Shown here: positions 35,176 to 46,578 of the stretch, piece by piece
How the letters are laid out: each line of letters starts with the position of its first letter
Position numbering within the stretch: the stretch's first letter is position 1
Source: Elymus sibiricus
Taxonomy: Eukaryota > Streptophyta > Magnoliopsida > Poales > Poaceae
NCBI GenBank assembly: GCA_039707655.1
Contig: CM077666.1
Span: 299,486,166 to 299,550,165, forward strand
DNA: 64,000 bases
Reading direction: 5' to 3'
Program-made: the position numbers and the translations under genes
The notes under the pieces: model-generated
Told to the model about the DNA's origin: nothing
Database searches by the model: none
What the model saw: the letters and a program-made list of their open reading frames with translations, nothing else

Positions 35176-36762
35176 ATGGCCGATGCTTTGAGTCGCAAGT
35201 CCTATTGCAACAACCTCACGGTTCAGCAAGCACAACCTCTTCTTTATGAAGAACTACGCAAGTTGAACCTTCACATTGTGCCTCAAGGTTATCTCAATAC
35301 CCTGGTTGTTGAACCGGACCTCGAGTGCAACATCAAGACAAGGCAGAAATATGACTCTGAAGTCGAGAAGATTAAGAAATACCTCTCCAAGGGAAATTCT
35401 TCATTCTACCATGTTGATGATGATGGTGCCTTGTTCTTCAAAGGCGGCCTAGTGGTTCCCAGAAAGCACAATCTGGACTCTCGTTCGGATGTTTTGAAAG
35501 AAGCACATGATACACCTTTGTCAATTCACCCCGGTAGCACCAAGATGTACCAAGACATTCGATAGAGATACTGGTGGCCTGATATGAAGCGAGACATTGC
35601 TCGCTATGTTGCTGAGTGTGACGTTTGCCGTCGCATCAAAGCAGAACATCAAAGGCCGGCTGGAACTCTACAACCACTTACTATTCCTGAATGGAAATGG
35701 GACAAAGTCAAAATGGATTTCATTACTGGTTTTCCCAGATCGCAGAAGGGTCATGATGCTATCTTTGTCGTCATTGGCCGTTTCTCAAAGGTTGCTCACT
35801 TTCTGCCAGTCAAGGAGACAATCACTGCTAATCAGTTAGCAGACTTCTATGTTTCCAGAATTGTGTCACTCCACGGTGTTCCGTTGGAGATCAGTTCAGA
35901 CCGTGGCAGTCTCTTTACCTCAAGGTTTTGGAACAGTTTCCAAGAAGCTATGGGAACTCATCTGTCCTTCGGCACCGCTTTTCACCCCCAGTCCCAGGGA
36001 CAAGTTGAACGAGTCAATCAAGTGCTTGAAGATATGCTTCGAGCTTGTGTCATCTCATTCGGTAAGAAATGGGAGGAATCTCTCCCGTATCCTGAATTCT
36101 CATACAACAATAGCTATCAAGCTAGTCTGAAGATGGCACCATTTGAAGTTCTTTATGGACATAAGTGCCGAACCCCTCTGAATTGGTCAGAAACTGGGGA
36201 ACGGTCACTCGTTGGTCCGGACATTATTCAACAAGCTGAAGAACAAGTCTGCATTGTCAGTGAACATTTGAAAGCTGCTCAGTCTCGTCAGAAGAGCAAC
36301 TATGATCGAAAACACCAGGTAATGGTTTATCAACCTGGCGAACAAGCTTACCTTTGTGTCACTCCGATGAAGGGCACACATCAATTTGGGATCAAGGGTA
36401 AGTTGGCTCCTCGCTACATTGGCCCGTTCCGTATTCTCGCCCGTCGAGGAGAAGTGGCATACCAATTGGAATTGCCGCCGAACCTTTCTCAAGTGCATGA
36501 TGTCTTTCATGTGTCACAACTTCGTCGCTGCTTCAAGGATCCTATCCGAGCAGTGGATCATGAAATGCTTGAATTGTGAGATGATCTTTCTTATCAAGAG
36601 TATCCGATCCGCATTCTTGATCAAGCTGAACGACGAACCCGTCAGAAGGCAATCAAGTTCCATAAAGTTCAATGGTCGAATCATTCTGAAGATGAAGCCA
36701 CCTGGGAACGCGAGGATCGTCTTCGTGAAGAATACCCAGCTTTCTTTCAGCCTACCTCTTAA
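35176..36762 (+). pseudogene. integrase with C-terminal chromodomain of F
   Basis: One frame with two in-frame stops (TAG 35563-35565, TGA 36577-36579). The N-terminal HHCC finger spans HPGSTKMYQDI to CDVCRR. The catalytic core is D (35716) in KMDFITGFP, D (35899) in SSDRGS and E (36007) in GQVERVNQ, with 35 residues between the last two, so D,D(35)E is complete. The SH3-like part contains KLAPRYIGPFRILARRGEVA and HDVFHVSQLR. After the second stop, YPIRILDQAERRTRQKAIKF and VQWSNHSEDEATWEREDRL form a chromodomain, ending at TAA 36760-36762. Chromodomains steer integration to marked chromatin. Confidence 0.9.
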
Positions 36763-36785
36763 TTCTCGGGACGAGAATTTATTTT

Positions 36786-36797
36786 AGAGGAGGAGAA
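36786..36797 (+). promoter_or_regulatory. polypurine tract of F
   Basis: AGAGGAGGAGAA one base before the TG of the 3' LTR. The preceding TTCTCGGGACGAGAA is an inverted repeat that is also present, slightly changed, in the LARD. Confidence 0.8.
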
Positions 36798-38649
36798 TTG
36801 TAACACCCCATGTAATTATGCCACAGTGATCCCCTCTGATAATGCCAAGTCATCATGTTTAACAGTGCTTGATCATCATTTGCATCATATCTCATTTCAA
36901 ATTCCAACTCAAATTGAAATTCAAATATAAATTGAAAATAAAAGTTGTTCCAATTTGGAAACTCAAATGTTCATAATATTGCAAATATTCCCAAGGCAAT
37001 TATAAAAATAAAATCAACATTAATTGAATTATTTAAGTGACTCTAACATCATGAAACAGTACCAAAACAGCAGTGTTTAAACCATTTATTTTAATCCAAA
37101 ATTCAAATGAAATCATTTAGCCTTCAAACCTTTTTATGGCAGTGCTAGTTATTGCAAAGTATTTATGTGACATAACTCCCTATTTTACAAAAGTCAAATT
37201 GGGGCCAAACATTTTACAAAATAGAAAAGCTAAAAACAAAACAGAAAAGAAAAAGGAAAAGAACAACGGGCTACTGTGCACTTGGGCTTCCAGTGCACAC
37301 TGCAAATCGGCCCGGCCCGGCGAGGCCTTCTCCTTCCTCTCGCGCGCAAGAAGCCATGGCGCGCTCGAACGCGCGCGCGCCGTCCACCCGCCGATTGCCT
37401 CGCTGTCCGCCATCCGGTGGTGCCCCGCGTGGATAAGGACCCCGCACATCCCGCTGGCGAAACCCTAGCCCGATTCCCCCTCCATTGGCTCGCCATCGAC
37501 CTCACCCGACGCAGCCATGGCGGCGCCTCCATAGATCACGTGGCCACCGTGCCCCGTTCGCCTCTCCGACGTGTCCATCACGCTCGCCGTCATCGACTAC
37601 TTCGCTTGCGCCCATCCGTTCGACCGGACGAGCCCCACCGCGACGCCCACGACCCCTTCTTCAGGCTTCGGCCACCGGACTTCGCCGCCTCGATTCGCCG
37701 CCGTCGAGCCCTCCCCGAGCAAGCTTTGAACCTCTACAGGCTCCCCGTGAGCTCTCCTTCTTTTCCCCTCTGTTCCCACGCGTAGATCGTAGCCGTAGCC
37801 GCCGTGTTCTTCATGGCCGAGCCCATCGCCACGTGAGCTCGTCGCCGGCGAGCTTCCGGTGACCAAATGGTCACGCGGCCGTGCCCGTTGAGCTCACCAC
37901 ATCGCGTAGGCCCTCCCCATCTGCTCCATTTGCTCGCTAGCGCGTTGCTGCCTCTGCTCCGCCTCCGCCCGAACGCCATCGCCGCCGGCGACGTCGTAGC
38001 GCTCCACTCCGGCCACCCCGCGACCAGCCACCCCCACCGTTCGACGCGCCGTCGTCGACACGTTCGAACGCGCCTCCCGCGCTCGATTTGGCTCGCTATG
38101 GACGAAACCCGACCCCCACCCATGCGCGCCGCCGCGCGATTTGGTCGCCGGAGTAACTCCGGCGATGGCGCCGACGACCCTGACATGGCCCGCCATGTGG
38201 GGCCCTCTGTGCCACTGACCGCTCGGCCCCACTGGCCCCGTTGACTGGGTTGACCAGTCAACGGTGCTGACTAGGCAGCCCAGTGTCGCTGACATGTGGG
38301 CCCGCACTGTTTAAAACGTTTTAAAATTAAATAAACCGTTAATTAATCTGTTAATTAAATCATTTAGTTAATCAGTCACTGACAGTAGGACCCACCCACT
38401 AATTAATCGTTAGTTAGTTTAATTAATCTGTAATTAGCCACTGTGCCACTGACCAGTGGGACCCACTGGTCAAGTTTGACTGGTCAGCTGGTCTGTTGAC
38501 TGCTGACGTCATCATGACGTCATGCTGATATCACATACTACTGTTTTGGATAATTCGAATTAAATAATTTCAGAAATTCCAGAAAATGATTAAAACTTTG
38601 AAAAATCATATAAATTAAACCGTAACTCGGATGAAAATAATTTATATAT

Positions 38650-39335
38650 GAAAAACGATCAGAAAAATATGATGAATCCGAATATCCTACCCATATACCT
38701 GCCACGCCCCTCTAACATACTGAACATGGAACTTTTTGCCCGTATTCGATAGATGAATAGTGCATAACCTTGATCAAATAAATTTCTAATTCCTCTAAAA
38801 TATTTAGATAGGCAATATATCACCTCTGCATATCATTTAGGCATGTCATGCATCGCTGTTGCATTGTTACCGTGAATTTATTGTTTCTTCCGCCTCCTTC
38901 TCTCCCGATAGACGCCGAGACCGCCGCCGACGCAGCTGAGTACGACTACGCTCCAGACGAGCAGCCCCTCTAACATACCTGTCACGCCCCTCTAACATAC
39001 TGAACATGGAACTTTATGGACGAATCCGAATATCCTACCCACATACCTGTCACGCCCCTCTAACATACTGAACATGGAACTTTTTGCCCGTATTCGATAG
39101 ATGAATAGTGCATAACCTTGATAAAATAAATCCAAATAAATTCCCCCTCCTTCTCTCCCGATAAAATATTTAGATAGGCAATACATCACCTCTGCATATC
39201 ATTTAGGCATGTCATGCATCGTTGTTGCATTGTTGCCGTGAATTTATTGTTTCTTCCCCCTCCTTCTCTCCCGATAAACGCCGAGACCGCCGCCGACGCA
39301 GCTGAGTACGACTACGCTCCAGACTAGCAGCCTTC
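38650..39335 (+). repeat. tandem duplication inside the 3' LTR of F
   Basis: The segment containing CACGCCCCTCTAACATACTG and CTCTCCCGATA appears twice in a row (about 340 bases each, with an extra partial copy of CCTCTAACATACCTGTCACG at about 38967-39005). The 5' LTR has it once. The copies differ slightly. Confidence 0.75.
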
Positions 39336-40356
39336 AGACGACCAGCCCCTCTCAGCAGAGCTTCCAGGCAAGCAAAACTCCCTTGATCATCCAGATATCG
39401 CCTATTCTTCCCCTCTTATTCTTGCATTAGAATTTCGCCTATTACTGTTCTGATAGTTCCTATTCCGATGCATAGCCTGGTTTTGTAACTTGTTGTTGAT
39501 ACTTTACCTGTTATCCTATATGCTTAGTATAGGCTGGTTAGTAATACATCAATGGCCCTACACCCTTGTCCTTGTTGCCACGCGTTTCCACCAGTGACTC
39601 GATCAGTATGATCGACGGTCAGAGACCAACACATCACCGCCCATTCCCCCTAAGTTGTTCGACTCTGCAGAGCTACCACCGAGTGCCGAGGGTGATACCT
39701 ATTATCTCACTTTCGATGATGCCTCTGTAGAATAGCTATCCGGTTGTGGGTTACCGAGGGTGATTCCTCTTTCATCACCTCCGATAAAGCTTCCGTCGTG
39801 CAACTCCTCCTGTGTGAATCCATCGAGGGTGATTCCTCCGGGTTCACCTTGACCGATACTTCGAGTGGGAATCCATCAAGGGTGATTCCTCGGATTACTT
39901 CTCGATACTTTGGACACACGGGTACTTTGACTTTACTACTGTCATTTGATAAAGACGGGTCGGTTCCCAGAGCACCCGCGAGCCGTGTGTTACCCAGTCG
40001 GAGCGACAGGAATCATGTTCGTCTCTATGAGCTACTAAATAAGCCTAACGGATTTGGGTATTTGATCTGAGTAGGCCGCTGGCCTTATACGCACTACCAC
40101 CACGTGGGATAATGGTTTAATGGGGCCCTCTACGTCGTATGTATCAGCCAAAAGCTCTTCAGACGTCACAGCTCAGAGATGCGAGCTGATTGCTGGGGTG
40201 GGCTGGTTACGTCACTTGTGTATATAGTGTTGCGCCTGGGCCCTGGCCAGTCTCGCAACGTGCAGGAGTGCGTCGTGTCGATTACCTGAGGCCGGGCATT
40301 ACCCAGCAAGTGTGTCCGGCCAGATGTGATCGAGTGTGTTGGGTAACAGTAGTGCA

Positions 40357-40398
40357 CCCTTGCAGGGAAGTTATCTATTCGAATAGCCGTGTCCACGG
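40357..40398 (+). promoter_or_regulatory. palindromic LTR cassette (F 3' LTR)
   Basis: CCCTTGCAGGG (40357-40367), TATTCGAATA (40376-40385), CCGTGTCCACGG (40387-40398). Identical to the 5' LTR copy. The GAGTAC/GTACTC hairpin follows at 40722-40742. Confidence 0.6.
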
Positions 40399-41165
40399 TA
40401 ACAGGACGCTCGGAGTTGTATCCTGATCTGCTACAACTATAAATGGATACTATTACTTTATTAAACTGTTAATACTGCTCTAGGGATCGCTTTCTCGCAG
40501 GGAGTCGAGAAAGGATCTCAGGGCGTTGCTATTACATAACCACTATTATATGCTACTGTGATCTACTCTCTTCTGATGCTGCAAGATTGCTTCAAGATGC
40601 TAGTCTTCGATAGGCTAAGCTTCTCCCCCTCCATTCTGGCATTCTACAGTTTAGTCCAAAGATATAGCCCCATTCCTTTGATACCGATGCATACTTAGTA
40701 TAGTTCTGATGTCAGTCTTGCGAGTACTTTGGATGAGTACTCACGGTTACTTTGCTATCTCTTTTCCCCATACCCGGTTGCTACGTTCAGATGACGGAGT
40801 CCCGGAGCCAGACGCCACCGCAGGAGCTTACTACCAGGAGAGCCCCAGAGGCACGTACTACTGGGTTGAGCCAGCCGACCAGGAGTAGTTCGGAGGCCCT
40901 AGGCAGGAGGCCTTCGCCTTTTCGATCAGTGTCGCTGTTTGTGCTAGCCTTCTTAAGGCAAACTTGGCTAACTATGTATGTACCCAGATATTATTTGTGT
41001 GTATGACTTACGTATTCGGGTCCTCGTGACCCCTGGTTTGTAATATGAAGATTTATGTTTAAATTTGAGTTTAGACTTGTGTTCTGATATCTTCCCGTGA
41101 GTCCCTGATCTCGAGCGTGCACGTTTGCATGTATGATTAGTGCACGGTCGAGCAGGGGCGTCACA

Positions 41166-41529
41166 CCAGTAGTATTTAGTGATTTATTTTTAGTATAATT
41201 TAAATTAGGTTTTTAGCTAAAATAGTATTGTTTTGACTATAGGGTTATTTTATTCATAGATTAGTTGATTTTAACTCAGATATTTTTGCTACTGTTTTGT
41301 GATAGTTTTGTTTATGCAGTAGCATGTTAGGATTTATTTTTATAGTTTATTTAATTTTGTTTAAGTAGATTAAAAACAACACTAGTTATGCATGTTTGAA
41401 TAGTTAATAGAATTAGTTTTATTAGTTTCAAAAGTAATTCCTTTTGCCACTTTAATATAGTTAGTTGTTGTTTCTGCTTAATAGCAATAATTTAGTTTTT
41501 GTAAGGAGTTAATATTGGTTGGTGTTGTT
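41166..41529 (+). repeat. solo LTR E, piece 2
   Basis: AT-rich LTR sequence between the right CCAGT duplication of F (41166-41170) and the left TTGTT duplication of G (41525-41529). No reading frame or other signal. Confidence 0.8.
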
Positions 41530-43095
41530 TGCCACTTGTGAGCTGCGTTGGTAATTCCCTGAAGAGGAAGGGAGATGCAGTACAGTAGAGATAAGTATTT
41601 CCCTCAGTTATGAAACCAAGGTTATCAATCCAGTAGGAGAATCACGCAACACCTCGTTAGCAGCACCTGCACACAAAACAACAAATCCTTGCACCCAACG
41701 CAAACAAGGGGTTGTCAATCCCTCGGCGGTAATTGCAAGATTAAATTGTATGGGATAGATAGATAGATTGAAACAAAAATTAAAAATAAAATAAATAAAA
41801 TAAAAGTGCAGCGAGATATTTTTAAGGTTTTTAATATATGATTTAGATAGACCAGGGGGCCATAGCTTTCACTAGAGGCTTCTCTCATGAAAATAGCATA
41901 CGGTGGGTAGACAAATTACTATTGGGCAATTGATAGAAAAGCAAATAATCATGACGATATCCAAGGCAATGATCATGTATATAGGCATCACGTCCGAGAC
42001 AAGTAGACCGACTCCTGCCTGCATCTACTACTATTACTCCACACATCGACCGCTATCCAGCATGCATCTAGTGTATTAAGTCCATAAAGAACGGAGTAAC
42101 GCCTTAAGCAAGATGACATGATGTAGACAAAGTAAACTCATGCATGAATAAACCCCATTTTTTACCCTTAATAGGAACGATACATACATGTCATGTCCCT
42201 TTCTGTCACTGGGATTGAGCACCACAAGATCGAACCCATTACAAAGCACCTCTTCCCATGGCATGATAAATCAATCTAGTTGGCCAAACCAAATCAATAG
42301 ACCGGAGAAGAAATACGAAGCTATAATAATCATGCATAAAAGAGATCAGAGAAGACTCAAATAATATTCATGGATAATCTGATCATAAACTCACAATTCA
42401 TCGGATCCCAACAAACACACCGCAAAAAGTGATTACATCGGATAGAACTCCAAGAACATCGAGGAGAACATTGTATTGAAGATCAAAAAGAGAGAAGAAG
42501 CCATCTAGCTACTAACTATGGACCCGAAGGTCTATGGTAAACTACTCACGCATCATCGGAAGGGCAGCAAGGTTGATGTAGAGCCCCTTCGTGATCGATT
42601 CCCCCTCCGGCGGAGTGCCGGAAAAGGCCTCCAGATGGGATCTCTCGAGCACAGAAGCTTGTGGCGGCGGAAAAAGTATTTCATGGACTCCTTTGTAGGT
42701 TTCCCGATTTTTGGGAATTTATAGTGGTGTAATTAGGTCAAAAGGGGCAGAGGTGGGCCCACGAGGCACAAGGGCGCGCCTGCCCCCCCCCCAGGCGCGC
42801 CCTGGTGGCTCGTGGCCACCTCCTGGGGCTTCTGGCCTTCTCCCGAAGCTTCTAGTGTTGGTTATGTCTAGAAAAAAATCTCCAAAAAGTTTCGTGGCAT
42901 TTGGACTTCGTTTGGTATTGATATTCTGTAAAACCAAAAACAGGCAGAAAACAACAACTGGCATTGGGCACTAAGTTAATAGGTTAGTCCCAAAAAATGA
43001 TATATAATTGCTGTAAATGTATATAAAAACATCCAAGATTGATAATATAACAGCATGGAACAATCAAAAATTATAGATACGTTGGAGACGTATCA
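41530..43095 (-). repeat. 3' LTR of G, 1566 bp
   Basis: In plus coordinates it runs from TGCCACTTGTGAGC to GAGACGTATCA. On the minus strand the TATA box TATAAAT lies at 42717-42723, after a GC-rich CAGGGCGCGCCTGG-like segment. Confidence 0.9.
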
Positions 43096-43110
43096 GCATC
43101 CCCAAGCTTA
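43096..43110 (-). promoter_or_regulatory. polypurine tract of G
   Basis: TAAGCTTGGGGATGC on the minus strand, next to the 3' LTR. Nearly identical to that of E1. Confidence 0.8.
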
Positions 43111-45562
43111 ATTCCAGCTCGTCCTCGATTAGGTAAATGATAAAAACAGAATTTTTGATGTGGAATGCTGCCTATCATATTCATCATATTCTTTTCTTTT
43201 ATAGCATGGACATTTGGAATTGAATGATTCAAAGCAATAGTCTATAGTTTGACATGAAGATATAAATACTCAAGCATGCTAACAAGCCACCATGTCTTTC
43301 AAAATATCAACGATAAAGAAAGTTATCCCTAGCCCATTATGATCAATCATTGATCCATTCATGAAACACACTCAAATATTAGCTACACACAATGCACAAG
43401 TATGACAATAGTGCTCTCTAGTTGGTGCTTTATAAGAGAAGATGGAGACTCAAAATAAAAATAAAAATTGCATAAAAGTAAATAGATAGGCCCTTCGCAG
43501 AGGGAAGCAGAGATTTGCTAATGTGCCAGAGCTCAAAGCTTAAATTAGAGAGATGAAAATATTTTGAGAGGCATGCTTTTCCTGTCAACGAAAACGACCG
43601 AGAATTCCCAATATCTTCCATGCTAGACACATCATAGGCGGTTCCCAAACAGAAAGTAAAGTTTATTTCCTTTCCACCATTCTTTCACAATCCATGGCTA
43701 GCCGTATCCACGGGTGCCCTCCATACCAACACTTTCCAAGGAATTTTGTTGTTATTAATTTTTGATTTCATTGTGGGACTGGGCATCCCTATTACCAGCC
43801 ACTCTCTCGTGCAATGACAAGTGAATAAACACTCATCATGAGAATAACACACCTAGCATGGAAAATATTGGCCACCCCCTGCTGCTTCATGAGCGGTACG
43901 GGCACACAAAATGGAAAATTATTTTGAAAATTAGAGTTGGCACACACAAATTTACTTGGAACGGCATGGAAATACCGCATACAGGTAGATATGGTGGACT
44001 CATTTGGCACAACTTGGGTTTAAGGAGTTTGGATGCACAAGCAGTATTTTCGCTTAGTACAAATGAAGGCTAGCAAATAGATTGAGAAGCAACCAACCAA
44101 AAAGCAAAAACGGTCATAAACATGCATTGAACATAACTAACACTGAATAATGCACCATAAGTAGGATATAATTTCTTTGCATAACTATTGACTTAATGTG
44201 CATGCATAGGGAATCACAAACCTTAACACTAATATTCTTACTAAATCACAATTACTCACTAACATGACTCACACATTATCATCTCCATATCACAAAACTA
44301 TTGCAAGGAATCACACTTATCATATCCAATGATCTATATGAAAGTTTTTATTATATCCCTCTTGAATATTCATCACTTTGGGACCAAATTCATATCTTGT
44401 GCAAATTACCATTACTATTATCAACTCTCAAAAAGATATAAGTGAAGCATGAGAGTACATATATTTCTTCAAAATTTTAATCTTATCAACTCTCAAAATA
44501 ATATAAGTGAAGCACGAGAGTTCAAATATTTCTTCAAAATATAGCCACGGCCGTGCTAAAAAAGATTTGAGTGAAGCACAAGAGCAACTGCCTAGCTCAA
44601 AAAATTTAAGTGAAGCACATAGAGTATTCTAACAAATTATGATGAACGTGTGGCTCTCTCAAATTGGTGTGTCCAGAAAAGATGATTGTGACAAAATAAA
44701 AAGAAAACAAAGCAAAGAATCATATAATACACGACGCTCCAAGTAAAACACATATCATGTGATGAATAAAAATATAGCTCCAAGTAAAATTACCGATAGT
44801 TGGTAGAAGAAAGAGTGGATGCCTTCCGGGGCATCCCCAAGCTTAGACGCTTGAGTCTTCCTTGAATATTACCTTGGGGTGCCTTGGGCATCCCCAAGCT
44901 TAGGCTCTTGCCACTCCTTATTCCTTCATCTATCATGATCTCACCCAAAACTTGAAAACTTCAATCACACAAAACTCAAAAAACCTTCGTGAGATCCGTT
45001 AGTATAACAAAATAAATCACTACTTGAAGTACTGTTGCAAACCCATTCATATTTTATTTTTGAATTATACCTACTGTATTCTAACTTCTCCATGGCTTAT
45101 ACCCTCTGATACAATCCATAGTTTCATCAAAACAAGCAAGTAGTGCATCAAAAACAGAATCTGTCAAAAACAGAATAGTCTGTAGAAATCTATTTAAAAG
45201 CTATACTTATGTAACTCCAAAAATTATGAAAAATTAGGAAAACATGTGAAATTCATATATCAATACTGTGTAAAAATTTAAGATTTTTCTGACGCTCCAG
45301 TACAGAACCAAAATTCCAGCACTGGACGCAAAACTTTCTGTTTTCCAAACAGCATCAATTATACTATCTTCCAAATCATCCCAAAGGCTTTACTTGGCAC
45401 AAACACTAACTAAAAGATAAAAACACAATCATAACAGTATAATAATTGTGAAAACACACAATAACAGAAACAAAAGGTAAAAGTTTATTTTATTCATTGG
45501 GTTGCCTCCCAACAAGCTCTTTCTTTATAGCCATTAAGATAGGCTTGAGATTTCAATGATGC
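43111..45562 (-). other. 3' non-coding part of the internal region of G
   Basis: About 2.45 kb, AT-rich, without a recognisable gene. It includes short repeats around 44410-44600 (AAGTGAAGCA plus GAGAGT variants, four or five copies in plus coordinates) and two copies of CATCCCCAAGCTTAG (44831-44846 and 44889-44904) that copy the polypurine-tract sequence on the minus strand. No other structure found. Confidence 0.6.
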
Positions 45563-46336
45563 TCACGTCAAAGACAAGAATTGAAGCACAAAGAGAGCAC
45601 CATGTAGCATGTGAAAAACACATTTAAGTCTAACATACTTCCTATGCATAGGCATTTTATAAGCAAACAAATTATCAAGACAAGAAATATCTAGCATATG
45701 CAAGGGAGAAGAGTAAAACATTGACGATCTCTGCATAACGAGAGGTAATTTAGTAACATAAAAATTTCTACAACCATATTTTACTCTCTCATAATAATTA
45801 CATGTAGGATCATATTCAAATTCCACAATATAGCCATCACATAACATATTCTCTACATGATCCACATGCATGCAAAGTTGACACTCTTCCAAAATAGTGG
45901 GATTATTTTTACCTAAAGTTGACACTCTCCCAAACCCACTTTCAATGCTATTGCAAACATTATTATTAATAGCATATTAATCATGAAGCTTAAATAAATT
46001 TTCAAGATCATAAGAAGCATCATCACCCCAATCATGATCATTGCAATAAGTAGTGGACATAACAAACTTTTCATCCCCAAGCTTGTAGCTTTGCATATCA
46101 TTAGCACAATTGACTTTAATAGAATTTATAATAACATCATTGCAATCATGCCTTTCATTAAAGGAGCTATCATGCATCACTCTATAAATTTCTTCTTTCA
46201 ACACTTCATCACAATTTTCAGATTCATGATTTTCAAGCAAAACTTCATAGAGATAACCAAGTGCACTCAACTCACTAGCAATTGGTTCATCATAATTGGA
46301 TCTTTTGAAAATATTAGCAAGTGGATGAGGATCCAT
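45563..46336 (-). pseudogene. unknown ORF of G, one in-frame stop
   Basis: From ATG at 46336 the frame runs 119 codons to TAA (45977-45979), then stays open in the same frame to a stop at 45563-45565. The whole reading frame is about 257 codons. The first part is acidic (MDPHPLANIFKRSNYDEPIA, ENHESENCDEVLKEEIY). The second is rich in Cys, His and Tyr (ILEECQLCMHVDHVENMLCD, YERVKYGCRNFYVTKLP), with Cys/His spacing that could bind metal. It does not resemble gag, protease or RT. It lies 240 bases after the primer site, where gag would normally be. Function unknown. Confidence 0.55.
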
Positions 46337-46549
46337 ATCAATAGATTTTTAGCAAGCGAAGATACAAGCAAATAGAAGGCACATGTCAGCACAAACAAAG
46401 AAAGCACACAAAATATTTTTGTATTTTTGATTTTTTTAGGGAAGTGGGGGAGATGAAAACGAGAGGCAAATGCAAATAAAAGGTAAATAAAGTAAATGCA
46501 AGGAGATGAAAGTTTTATGCATAGGTACTTGATAGATGTTGATGATGTT

Positions 46550-46567
46550 TCCCCGGCAACGGCGCCA
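46550..46567 (-). promoter_or_regulatory. primer-binding site of G (tRNA-Asp)
   Basis: On the minus strand TGGCGCCGTTGCCGGGGA, the exact complement of the plant tRNA-Asp 3' end including CCA. It lies 11 bases after the LTR. The B1 and B2 sites are decayed versions of it. Confidence 0.9.
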
Positions 46568-46578
46568 GAAATTCTTCC

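Larger units (their letters stand above)
27110..41165 (+). mobile_element. Tekay-type chromovirus F, complete structure, coding genes broken
   Basis: Two long LTRs (27110-30968 and 36799-41165) flank internal DNA with PBS, extra ORF, gag, protease, RT, RNase H, integrase, chromodomain and polypurine tract, in the Gypsy order. It is flanked by a perfect CCAGT duplication (27105-27109, 41166-41170). Long LTRs plus a C-terminal chromodomain fit the Tekay/Del clade of Ty3/gypsy chromoviruses. In a hand-aligned 255-base sample of the LTR starts I counted about 6 substitutions. All open frames carry stops or frameshifts, so this copy is not functional. Confidence 0.92.
36799..41165 (+). repeat. 3' LTR of F, 4367 bp
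   Basis: Matches the 5' LTR apart from scattered substitutions and two large differences. It keeps about 115 bases near 38050-38210 that the 5' LTR has lost, and it carries a partial tandem duplication around 38650-39335. It contains the 14-mer array (39688, 39756, 39825, 39878), the dyad cassette and the hairpin at matching positions. Confidence 0.9.
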
